Source: Typha latifolia
Lineage: Eukaryota; Streptophyta; Magnoliopsida; Poales; Typhaceae
Length of the DNA stretch: 64,000 nt
Direction of reading: 5' to 3'
NCBI GenBank assembly: GCA_019914945.1
Contig: CM034099.1
Span: 7,316,001-7,380,000 of the forward strand
Position numbers and translations under genes: made by a program. The notes beneath the pieces were generated by a model that was not told where the DNA came from, searched no databases, and saw nothing but the letters and a program-made list of their open reading frames with translations. Positions 50,164 through 61,045 of this stretch are shown here, one piece after another; positions within the stretch are counted from its first letter, which is position 1, and each line of letters begins with the position of its first letter.

Positions 50164-51303
50164 CTACACTCCCGGTTCTCCTCGCTGGATTGATGATGTT
50201 ACTAGCCAACAGAAATTGACAGCTTCAAGAAAAAAAAGAAAAGAAAAAATCTCCGTGTGACCAAATAATTCTAAGCCCAACATTGCAAAGGATTTAATGC
50301 AACTTGCCTAACTCATGTCAGTGAAGTGAAGTTCGCTCCAACTTGAAAATTGTCTGACATACCAAGTTAGTCCTGCAGTATATGCTCAAAGATGTAGCAT
50401 CAATCACTTCTGGGGAACTGCATTCGTCAACTCTATTCACTGCCAAAGAATCAAATGGATGCACATAGAAGAATCAATCTGATAGCACTTCCATCTTATA
50501 ATGACAACTGCATTTGCATTGAATTATGTTGGAGGAGAGATCACACGAGCCAGGGAGGGTATGTTCTCCTGTGACTGTGCAAAAGAGTATAAGCTTATAA
50601 TAATAGAAAGTAGCTACTTAGTCGATGATTAGCCTATACTCCATGATTATCTCCGTTGTGCTTTCAATGAATCTGTGTCATCATTCAAAGGTCAAAAGTA
50701 AATATTATGTCTCCCAGCATTCACGTGCAATCTTATCTCTTATTAAGGTTTCACGAGTAATTCAATGATACAGAAAAATACAGCAGGCATGCCATATCAA
50801 GTGTCAAGAAGCTGTGTACTCAACAATACAGGTGGGATTAACTTGAGAACAAATCCCAGTCAGAGCAAAAACCAGCTTTATTCTCAAACAAAATGGCGAC
50901 AATCAGAAGTCTGCAGCCACAAAAGATAATAAAAAACGCCCAGGACAAGCCAGTGTATCGGGGGTCTTATGAATCAACAATTAAAAATGATAATACCTTA
51001 TTTGCAGATAGAATAAGTGGTGCTAAAATAAGACATTGGAACTAAATCCTCATCACTTAAATTCATAAATCAAGTTAGGCAAGGCAATTACACAGCAGGG
51101 TTGGAACATTCTAGAAATGTACATTTCACTAATACAATAGAGACAATAACTGTCATTCCTAGGTGTCATTACAAAGAAACCAATTTTCTTTTTAGAGAAG
51201 TTGTAAAGAGACTAAGTTAAGGACACCACAATTATAATGACCAATTTGGTGACTACCTACCCAACTATGGGTTAAAAACCTAGAACACTGCCCATAATGG
51301 CAA
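50164..51303. other. Intergenic sequence and TFIIS 3' flank
   Basis: Separates the convergent NET4 and TFIIS genes; the right part should hold the TFIIS 3' UTR. No gene is seen. Confidence 0.5.
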
Positions 51304-54300
51304 TTAACAGAACTTCCAATGGTTGTTGCAATTCACACATGTCACGAACGTAGTCATTGGTTCATCAGCAGAGCGCGTTTGCAACTGATAGTACGTCGTC
51401 TTCCGCTGTCCACACCGTCCACATTTGAACTGATCAGTTGTTGCTTTAGGAGCTCCAGCTCGCTCACATTCAAATAAGGCTTTCTCTTTGATTTGCTGAT
51501 TTGCAAGTTTCCTCTCATCACTGGCCATTTCCTCAGGTTTCATCTCAACTAGTTTTTCAGGCATCACATGTCCAAGGAGAATTTTTCTTCGGAAGTCTGG
51601 GTTATTGTTATCCTTCAGGTTGAACATTATGGACCTGTACTTTTGCTTTTGAGCTCCCGTTGGAGGTCCTAATTTTTCAAAGAGAACAGATTCAACAGTA
51701 ACAGCTACACGGAATGGATCACATGCATATACTTGATCGAGGATATTCCTAACTTCTTCTCTTTGGCTTTTACTAGTCTCATCTAGGACTTTAGAGAACG
51801 CCTCAGCAAGAATTTCCCGGTACTTATCTCTAGCAGGATTGTTGCATTTTATAACTGATGTCAGCTTTGGAGGGCGAAGAGGGTCTGATGTTGGTTTCTT
51901 AATATCATACGCCTGCTTTTCTTCCTTGAGAATCCTCCCTGCCACAATAGCTTTACCAGCAGAAACTTTCTCAACCCTCCCTGAGTCACTTCTTTCTATC
52001 TTCATGATGTCTAATTTTGTCAACTTGTCATCCTTCAATTCCACATCACCAATTGTATTCTCAGCCTTCAGGTTTTGAGATATTGAGACAGTCTCACTCT
52101 TAACAGCCCAAGAAGCATTTGAATTTCTTTCAATCTTAATGTTCTCCTCTTTCTCAGAACTCCTCACAACCTTCAAAGAATTCTTTTCTCGTGGGCTGTT
52201 ATTTTTTGTACTACTCTTTGATGTCTCTTCAATAACTACGTTCTTCCAGAAATTTAATATGTCTGAAGCAACAGTCTGGATCCTCTCTTCAGCATGTTTA
52301 GTGAGGTAGCGAAGACGTTTACCAACCTATAAAAGGAAGGATGAAAATAGTAGGGACAAATTAGCAACTTGGCAAATTAAACATAACACATTAGAAGGAA
52401 AAAAATTAAGAGACTGCCCCCAGTAGAGATCTAAATGAAGATTTTTAGCGAGCTCTGAGATAGCAAATATTTAATAATGAGAAAAACTAAAATATCAGAA
52501 GTAAAAAATAGCACAAATGTTTGAATATTTCATTTAAAAATGGTAGCAAAAGCACAAAGCCGGCAATATCTATAATCATCAGAATGCAAAGGCAAGCAAC
52601 TATTTTTAGTAATACATCATGATACATAGAGAAAATTCATTGAATCAATAATATTATACATCATGATACCCTGTTTGGAAACCCCAAATCCATGGAATTT
52701 CAATTAATTTGGAATTCTATTTTCTTCAAATCCATTGTTTGGAACGATTAGATGATGAGATTTCGATGGATTTGGATATATTTCAGTATATGTAATGAAT
52801 CCAAAGGTCAGATTTGGATAGAAATAATTTGCCACTTGAGTTAACTTTTCCAAATCTCAAAATTATGGATTCAAGTATTGGTCGATCCTAAGACAGATCT
52901 CTGTTTTGCTTCTCATAGCTGATCCCGATCCCAACCCGAAATATAGCATATGAGAGATAAAGCTTCTCTTTCTTTCTTTTTTGTCTCCCCTAAGCCATCC
53001 GACGCGAATTCATCCTCGGTAGACATCTGGTGGGCTCCTCCGATGACGATCAGGCTACCTCAACCTCCAATGAGCTCAAGTATGTTTTTTCTCCTTCCCT
53101 ATCTCCTTTTATCTAACTCCTCCCCTCTTTTCTCTCTCTCGAGACTCTCCTTATCTCTCATTCTTTTGTTCTCTCCTCTCCCCTTCTCTCTCTCTCTGAC
53201 TCTATTACTGTAGCAATTCTTTTGCTATAGTAACAGAGAGCGAGAGAGAGAGGGGAGGAAGAGAAAGGGACTGTTCTGAGAGAAAGAGAGGAAATAAGAG
53301 GGGAAGGGAGAGGCTATAAAGAGAATAGAGAAAGGGAGTGATTAGGAGGGAAAAAAGAGAGATAGGAGGGAGGCGTGGCAATAGAGAGATTGGGAGAGAG
53401 AATTATTTTATTCGTGAGAGAAAGTGAGTGGGAGAGATGGAGAGAGTAGTACTTTTTAAAATTTTAAATTTTAATTGAAATTTATTTATATTTATCTATT
53501 ATTAATTTTTAAATTTTAGAAATTTTCTTGATTTATAATAATTTTTAGAATTTTTACATAATTAAAAAATAGTTTGATATTGAAATCCAATACTGGCGAT
53601 GGGAACGGCCGATATGTATCATTTTTTTCAAGTTACCGATCTCAATCCTGAATCTATTATCTTGAACCTCGAGTCAAAACTAACTAATATTTTGTTACAT
53701 TCTTATTGAGGCCTAAGGATAAAATAAGGTAAAGGAATCTAATGAAATGAATTCCTGCCTCCTTTCAAACAATGAGGTCAGATAGATTTCATTCCAGTTC
53801 CATTATTTTCCAAATGGTTGAATTCATTTCCATTCTTTCTAAATTAAATAAGTTGAATTCCATCTAGAATTGATTTCAAACATACCCTAAGGTCTTGTCT
53901 AATTCATGCATAAGATTTTTTAAGATTAACTTTATGCACACCTCTTAAATGTAAACCATATATACTTAACTTCACTCACATTTTGTTACTTGGTTGTAAA
54001 ACATAATGATTACCTTGAATAAGTTAATAAGTTTAAGTAAGAATTCGTGTTTAATTATTAAACTGTGAATAAATATATTACCTCTAATAAAAATCTTGCT
54101 TAAAATTTTTGCATAACTTTATTACACCCTTCTATCTATGATAAAATTTTGTGCAATAAGTTATCACGTGACTTACCTTATATAAAATTTGACAAAAAAA
54201 AAAACATAAGTGATTGTTTAATTGCAAAATATATTTAAGGGAAACATGATTCATAAAAAATACCCTTACAAAATGTCACCTAAAAGATTAAGTTCAAAAG

Positions 54301-55165
54301 CAATTAAATTTCACAAGTTATATAGTAAGACAATTATGGGAAGATTGTCTCCATCCAAGAGAATCTAATCGATAAGAGAAGAGGCTATACCAGACTAATC
54401 AGCATATCATATAAAATCCCTCTGTTCAAACACATTAACAATTCCATAGCTAAAGTTACTCTATTCTTTGTAGAACAGCCTCAAGCAAACACCACAAGAA
54501 TCTTATATTCATATGACAAATCAAAACTTCTTATTCCTCAGAATCCCAAATTCCACTAATACCACCTAAAACATCATTGACAAAAGTCACAGCTACAAGA
54601 ACCATCCTTTCCACTGTCCTAAATGGCAATACCCAAAAAACAGAAAGGATTTTTCAAACTCATAGGTTTCTGTTAGTTTTGAGTGTCAAATCGCTACAGA
54701 ATCTGAAAAAAATAAACTTTGAGAAGTAAAACTCTACGCAGAACGTCATGCCACTGAGGAACAACACCTGTAGCTTCTTTTCATTATCGAGATCATATAA
54801 TACATAAATGGTGTCATTCCATTGCTCGATAGATACCATCCTAACATATACCACCAAATATTCGCTCTTTTAGCTAGCCAAATGCCTTTATCCGATGCCC
54901 TCTCCACTACCAAATTACAGAGACAGATATAAAAGTGGAAACTTTCTTCCAAATCTAGAAAGGAAAAGGACCCCACCGGTGGATATCAACAGACCAAAAC
55001 TATCCTTATAAGCCAAAAACAAGCGCCTACCTGAGTTTCCACGAGAACCTTCGTCGACACCGGAATCTTCTTCATCCGCCTTAGCGCGTCAACGCACCGC
55101 TCCACCTCGGCCGCGTCTGCCGCCTTCTTAGCGGCATCGAAGGTCTCGAGGAGCTCCTTCTCCAT
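51304..55165 (-). CDS. Transcription elongation factor TFIIS, 2 exons, 385 aa
   Basis: TFIIS rescues backtracked RNA polymerase II by stimulating cleavage of the nascent RNA. Coding exons on the minus strand are 55165-55031 (45 codons) and 52326-51304, phase 0, with a 2.7 kb intron. The N-terminal LW/TFIIS-N domain spans residues 1 to about 80. A charged, poorly conserved linker runs from about 80 to 200. The central Pol II-binding domain covers about 207-335 (ARDKYREILAEAF, DPFRVAVTVESVLFEKLG, GAQKQKYRSIMFNLKD). The C-terminal zinc ribbon has C347, C350, C375 and C378 with the catalytic DE pair at 366-367 (RSADEPMTTF). The protein ends CNNHWKFC, as in other plants. The ATG at 55165 was chosen because it opens the family start MEKELLETFDAAKKAADAA; the frame further upstream has no ATG. 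Confidence 0.96.
52668..53892. mobile_element. Possible transposon insertion in the TFIIS intron
   Basis: Begins TACCCTGTTTGGAAACC and ends ATTTCAAACATACCCTAAG, roughly inverted ends of the kind seen in Harbinger-like or CACTA-like plant elements. Both edges carry GGAATT-type words (AATTTGGAATTC and TGAATTCC). No target duplication or transposase frame was found, so the call is tentative. Confidence 0.4.
53090..53455. repeat. Large CT/GA palindrome in the TFIIS intron
   Basis: A CT-rich left arm (about 53090-53200) faces a GA-rich right arm (about 53237-53455). At the centre CTATTACTGTAGCAA (53202-53216) pairs with TTGCTATAGTAACAG (53222-53236) across a five-base loop with two mismatches. 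This predicts a strong foldback. Confidence 0.7.
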
Positions 55166-55675
55166 TGGATCCCAAAATTTCAATCACGGATAAACAAAAA
55201 TCGCAAATAGAACAGCAAAAAAGGGGGAAATCGAGAACCCAATGGCCGAATCCGAGAAGAGCTCGGCAATAGAGATACAAGGAGATCGACGGGTAAATGT
55301 AATAAGTCGTAAACCCTAGACGCGGCGAAATTGGAAAGGAACTCGGGCTCGTCCTCCGGCGGAGGGCCCTACCTACTCGGGTTTTCGCGCGAGGGTAAGA
55401 ATGGCAGAAAGGAGGAAGATCGTTAATACGGAAAGTAAATTTATAGATTTATATTACCGTCGGTAGGTCGTGGATATGATTTTTACATAATTGCCACTAT
55501 TTTTTTTAAATATCATAATTATCACTATATTCTTTTAAAAAATAGAATTGTCTCTAAAAATCTTTAATAGAATATCTCTTATATATTTATTATTAAAATT
55601 AGTAAATATATGTAAATGACTCTATTACCTCTTTTTTAAACTTAGAGCGTAAAATATTTAATCGATATTTTTTAC
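55166..55675. promoter_or_regulatory. TFIIS promoter region
   Basis: Read on the minus strand, this includes the TFIIS leader and proximal promoter. It is GC-rich to about 55400 with a TAGGGTTT telo-box-like word near 55311-55318. No clear TATA box was found. AT-rich sequence follows. Confidence 0.4.
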
Positions 55676-56330
55676 CTAGGGGTGAAAACGGATTGGATTA
55701 ACTATGACCCAACCTGCTATCCGACCCGAATAAAATTTTTTTATCTGATTCGGATACGGATTTAGATACGGATAGAATTTAAAAAATATATATTTAATTA
55801 TTAATTTTTACCTCATATAAAAATAAAATATATTTCTTTCTACTGTGATTTTGAGTCTAATAATTTATAAAAAGGTAAAATAATATTTAAGTTGCATTTT
55901 AATTATGATTAGTTAGATATAAAACGTTTTCTTTAAAAGAGTACAATAATTTTGTTAGAAATTATAATATTTTGAAATTAGACATAAGTATGATAAGCGA
56001 TCTAGACATCCTGAAAAAAAATCATTCCATTAAATTATTTATTATATATTTTTGTCAAAAAATAAGTGTGTGTCAACGCGATTATTTACAGATAAAATAA
56101 TTATTTGATATCTTCTATTGATACAGCGGGCGAGAGATCTAATAATTTAGAAACTTTAATTTAATTATATAGATAATAAAAAAAGAAAGAATATTTATAT
56201 GTATGTTTATATCCATATAAATCTTCAAGTATACTTATTATACAATATATGTACATGCATATATACTATATATAAATGACATATCGGGTTTGGCAGAAAA
56301 CAAAGCTGAATATTTTAATATTTTATTAAA
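55676..56330. mobile_element. hAT-like remnant (GGGGTGAAAACGGATT end)
   Basis: Starts TAGGGGTGAAAACGGATTGG with GACCCAACC and CGGATACGGAT words, matching in inverse orientation the element in eIF2 beta intron 8. The inside is AT-rich and the right border is not visible, so the end coordinate is a guess. Confidence 0.45.
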
Positions 56331-58248
56331 CAGAAATAAGATCCAATCACTTCCGAATAAAATAACAAAAAGTGTTTAAAGTTAAATACACTACAACGTC
56401 TTATTATTTTATTTACAATATCATAACTTTATAATTAATAGTCTATTTTAGACATGATATATAGCGGTGAAGATGAAAGAGAAACAAGCGTAATAATTCT
56501 TAGTGGAATAACATAATTATTAAAAAAATAATAAATGCTGAACTGTTTAGTATTTTTTTTTAACTCGGTTATATATATAAAAAAATTAAATAAAAATTTA
56601 ATTACTGAATTAGATTAGGAGTCTCTAAACCAGTTCAGGCTGACGAAGTTCTCTTGGTGAACTCAAACCAAACGGGCGTTTAGTATTAAGTTTAGGTGTG
56701 GTTTGGTGGAGAACTGGGAGAAAAAAAAAAGGGACTCAAAAGAGTAGAAAAGAAGAGGATTCTCGTGCTTGCAAATTAATTATTGCGCGAGGATGTGGAA
56801 TCACGATCTGGACCAAAGTCCTTATTATGTTCGCCGACAGCTCAAATTATTCGGAGACTTTCTTTATGCGTGACAAATCTGGCGAAGGTATCAAATTTAT
56901 ACTACTTGATGGTTGCTTCCCACAATAAAAATACCAATAAAATTAGCAATTTAAAATTTATAAATAAAATATTAAACTAGTCGCTGTTTTATTTACTACA
57001 TTAATTAATTCAGCATTTTAAACTAGACTCTAGTATTAATCTAGATAGATGTATTATGTTCGGAAGGAGGGTTAGTTTGGTCAAAAAGTCTTTTTCTTTG
57101 AAAGAGAGCTAGATTGCTGAGCTACAAGCAATCTGTCAAACCAACGCAGGTTGCCTTCATCACTCCAGGGAGCAAAATACCACTGTTCTCTTTGGTTCTT
57201 CTTTCCTCGTTTCACATCCTAGGGTATTCATTTAGGTTTGTTCCCTTGTGTAATAATGATGAAATATGTATAAATATTTTAATTTTTAATACTAGAAGAA
57301 AGAGAGCTAATACTATTGCTAGTATAAGTTATTCGGATGTTTAATTCAATATTAGTATAAGGAGTAATAATTATATTTGATATGAAAATATTGTGAATTG
57401 GTTATGTTTTAAACCGGACGACGAAAATACTCTTGAGCTGACGGAAAATAATATTTCAAAAAATTCTCCACATTATGTGGTCATAACTCCGCATTGTGCG
57501 GGTATGTGCAGAGTTATAACCCAATACTAACCTTGCACTAGGGTGTGCGGGACTATGTGAGTATGCAAGATTAACTTTAGAGAGAAGAGAGAGAAAGAGG
57601 AGATAACAACTATAGCTAGTAATTATGTGCTGTCATCTCAAAGCGTAAATTAGTAACTTTGATTTATTAATAAATAATTTTTAAAAAGTTGTACAGAATA
57701 AGATAAGAGAGAATGTTGAATTAGTGTATTAGAACAAGGTAAAATATTATTTAGTTATTACATGAGAATAAGGAGTCTTATTCTAGAATAGGTTTATTCC
57801 TATCAGCACAATTTACTTTAAAATAATTCTTTCTTATACAAAATATAACTCTTTATTATAGAATAATAACTAAATATTATAATAACTATATTCTAGAATA
57901 TACATACTATTCATCAAAATTATATTTATGCGAAGAATTAACTTAATTACTAATTTACCATATATATATATATTCTATCAATTTACTTTATATTAAATCA
58001 AAGAGTATTCATTTTATCTTTTCTTTTACTTTATATTAGATCAAGTAATTATTATATTTTTATTATTCTATAATAAAAAAGAATATAAATTTTAGAATCC
58101 ACCTTACTCCTAAACGCCTTAATTATTTCACTTTACACCTTGTTGTGACGTGGCAAAATTAAAATTAGTCACGAGAAATTTCTCTAAACGAAGTCTTGGG
58201 TCCAGTGACTCCTGTCAAGATATATTTACGGAATACAGCACGTACACC
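56331..58248. other. AT-rich intergenic sequence between TFIIS and the ALA gene
   Basis: No gene is seen. A weak inverted pair (ATAACTCCGCA and TGCAGAGTTAT) lies at about 57483-57520. The stretch 57770-57900 carries TTCTAGAATA repeats. Confidence 0.45.
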
Positions 58249-58249
58249 G

Positions 58250-58256
58250 TATAAAT
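58250..58256 (+). promoter_or_regulatory. TATA box of the ALA1-like gene
   Basis: TATAAAT followed by a C/T-rich leader. It predicts a start near 58280, about 1.4 kb of genomic DNA before the ATG, so the leader is probably spliced (candidate donor GAG|GTAGGC after 58573; candidate acceptors at 59162 and 59241). Confidence 0.55.
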
Positions 58257-59285
58257 CCTGGTAGGAGCCAAGAGAGATTCGCGCTCCTCCACCCGTTTCC
58301 CTTCCCTTCCCCCACCCCCCTCGCTCTCTCTCTCACCCTCTCTCCGATCTCGCCTCTGTTGCGTAGCGAGAAAGAGGGGAACCGAAAAGAACAGCCTCTC
58401 GTTCTCCAAAGCCCCTCCGATCCGAGTCAGAAGATCCAATACAATCTCAGCCTCGCCCTCGAATCCAAAAGATCTGGTCTTTTGGCTGCAAGGAAAGGCT
58501 CGATCTGCGCGATTTGGCATCAAATTCGGCGCCGTCGGTGATTCTGAGGTCTTTCAGTGCTCAATCCCTTGAGGTAGGCCGATTTGGATCATTGATCTTG
58601 TTTTCGATCCAATGCTGCTTTTATTGCGCGTGTCTTGGGTGTGTTTTCGGTACATTATTGGTTTTATTAGATGAACAAAGGTGAATTTTTGAATAGATTA
58701 GGGTCCCTAATGACGGGTTTGATGCGGTTGTAGACTTGCTTTATACCGCTTTTCTGATTCCGGGAATTGAATGGAATTTTTCGAGTTCGCTACAGAAGGT
58801 CGTCATGATACTGTTCGTGAAGATTTTGTGAAATTTTACTGCTTTAATCTGTACTTGTGTGTTTTGTACAGAAAGCACCTAACTTTTTTGGGAATAAAAC
58901 CTACCTCTTGGGTAATTCGAGGAAAGGTGGGGCAGGGACTTCTAGTCTAAACTAGAAAATATTTGAAGTCATGTTAAAAGAGAAAAATATACACTGGTTT
59001 TTCATTATTCATCTGACGGTATGCTTTTCCAATTTTGTATCATTTTGATGACTGGAGTTTTTTGTTGACCGTGCTTCACATTATTTGTTAGATTATCACA
59101 ATTTTGGAAGGTATAAGGTATCATTGGTAAAGCAGGAGAATAGATGCTCTTTTATTTGTCAGGTACTATTGCTGAATTTGTGGCAGTTTTAGATGGACTA
59201 CAGTATCTGAACCTTCTCTTCCTGGTCTGTTTTTTTCAAGGTCGAAAAGCGGAAAAGGCACATAACATTTTGTGGAACTGTCTTG

Positions 59286-59396
59286 ATGGAATTTGGAGAA
59301 GCTTTAGGGCGTAGAGATTCTGCTTTCAAATGCATGGGATGGATGATTATGTACGACTTCAGGTCAGTCCTTGGTCTTGTCAGAGTTTTATGTTGA
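59286..59396 (+). promoter_or_regulatory. Upstream ORF in the ALA1-like leader
   Basis: A 36-codon ORF starting MEFGEALGRRDSAF and ending at TGA. A second, five-codon ORF (MDYSI) starts at about 59192. Both precede the main AUG at 59671 if that part of the leader is retained. A CAG|GTCAGT donor-like site at 59371 could remove the end of the longer one. Confidence 0.4.
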
Positions 59397-59670
59397 ACTT
59401 CAACAACGGCCATCTCCAGTCTTGAAATATGGTTCTTCCACTTCATTCACTCCTTCCACATTTAAGGGCTCTCGGAACATCTCTCTGATTTTTGTCGATG
59501 GAAGAGAGGCCATTTCTCTTGAATGTTACAATTGTTATTAGAGACATCTATATGACTCTGGTTTGAGCAATACTATAGATCATATTCAGCAGGCAGATTA
59601 GCTGTTTCTTCAGCATTTTCTGCTGGAATGCTCATAAAAAGAAAAAAAGAAACTGCTGTATTGGGTTAGG

Positions 59671-61045
59671 ATGGAGTTACAGCAATTTCCATCCTCCCAT
59701 GAAATTTCTGTGGCTATACCTGCCCAGGAGAAGCCAAACAAACATCTGAGAATCCGCCATAAAAGTGTGCAGTTCGAAGACCCCTTTACCTCTGAGGACG
59801 ATCCTAGATTGATATGCATAAATGATCCAAGAAGAACAAATGACAAATACGAGTTCACAGGCAACGAGATACGAACTAGTAAATACACCGTAATAACTTT
59901 CCTACCCAAAAACTTATTCATCCAATTTCACCGACTAGCTTACCTGTATTTCTTGGCCATTGCTGCTTTAAATCAGCTTCCTCCTTTAGCTGTATTTGGG
60001 AGAACCGTCTCTCTTTTCCCCCTCCTCTTTGTGCTTTTTGTGACTGCTATTAAAGATGGCTATGAGGATTGGCGGAGGCACAGATCTGATAGGAAGGAAA
60101 ACAACCGGGAGGCACTTGTTATGCAATCTGGTGAATTTCGGACAAAGAAGTGGAAAAGTATATGTGCTGGAGAGGTTGTAAAAATCCATTCCGATGAAAT
60201 GATCCCTTGTGACATAGTCCTTTTAGGAACTAGTGATACGAATGGAATAGCATATATTCAAACAATGAATTTAGATGGTGAGTCAAACCTAAAGACAAGA
60301 TATGCTCGGCAGGAAACTACTTCCATGGCCTGCGAAGAAGGCACCTTTTCAGGGTTGATCAAATGTGAGCAACCAAACAGGAACATTTATGAATTTACAG
60401 CCACTATGGAGTTCAATGGTCAGAGGATACCACTTGGTCAATCAAACATTATTTTACGTGGCTGCCAGCTTAAAAACACTGATTGGGTTATTGGCGTCGT
60501 GGTTTATGCTGGTCAGGAGACAAAGGCAATGATGAACAGTACTGCATCACCTTCCAAAAGAAGCAAGCTGGAAAGCTACATGAACAGGGAGACCCTTTGG
60601 TTATCTGTTTTTCTCTTTGTTATGTGTGCAGTTGTGGCTACTGGTATGGGTCTATGGCTTAAAAGTCACATGCATCAGCTTGACACCCTCCCTTACTACA
60701 GGAGAAAATTCTTCACTCGTGGGCGAGATAATGGAAAAGATTACAAGTTCTATGACATTCCTATGGAGATATTTTTCTCATTTTTGAGCTCTGTTATCAT
60801 CTTCCAAATAATGATACCTATATCTCTGTACATCACCATGGAACTAGTTCGATTGGGGCAGTCATACTTTATGATTGAGGATAGACGGATGTATGACAGT
60901 AGTTCAGACTCAAGATTTCAATGCAGATCTCTGAACATTAATGAGGATTTGGGTCAGATAAGATACGTATTTTCAGATAAGACGGGCACACTGACTGAGA
61001 ATAAAATGGAATTCCAGAGGGCCAGTGTTTATGGAAAAGATTATG
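59671..61045 (+). CDS. Phospholipid-transporting P4-ATPase (ALA1-like), first coding exon, partial
   Basis: Lipid flippase of the P4-ATPase family, which moves phospholipids to the cytosolic leaflet, usually with an ALIS/Cdc50 partner. This exon encodes 458 residues and continues beyond the window. Residues 43-70 match the family start (DPRLICINDPRRTN, NEIRTSKYTVITFLPKNLF). Membrane helices 1-2 lie at about 85-128, the A-domain DGES at 202-205, helix pair 3-4 at about 310-390 with MIPISLYITMELVRLGQ, and the phosphorylation motif DKTGTLTEN starts at D436. The donor is GATTATG|GTAACC (GT at 61046-61047); the open frame runs on to 61245 but loses family similarity there. Closest to Arabidopsis ALA1. 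The nucleotide-binding domain lies outside the window. Confidence 0.93.

Noticed and set aside
54986..55183. Alternative TFIIS start six codons upstream
   Set aside because: The upstream codon is TTG, not ATG; the ATG at 55165 gives the conserved family start.
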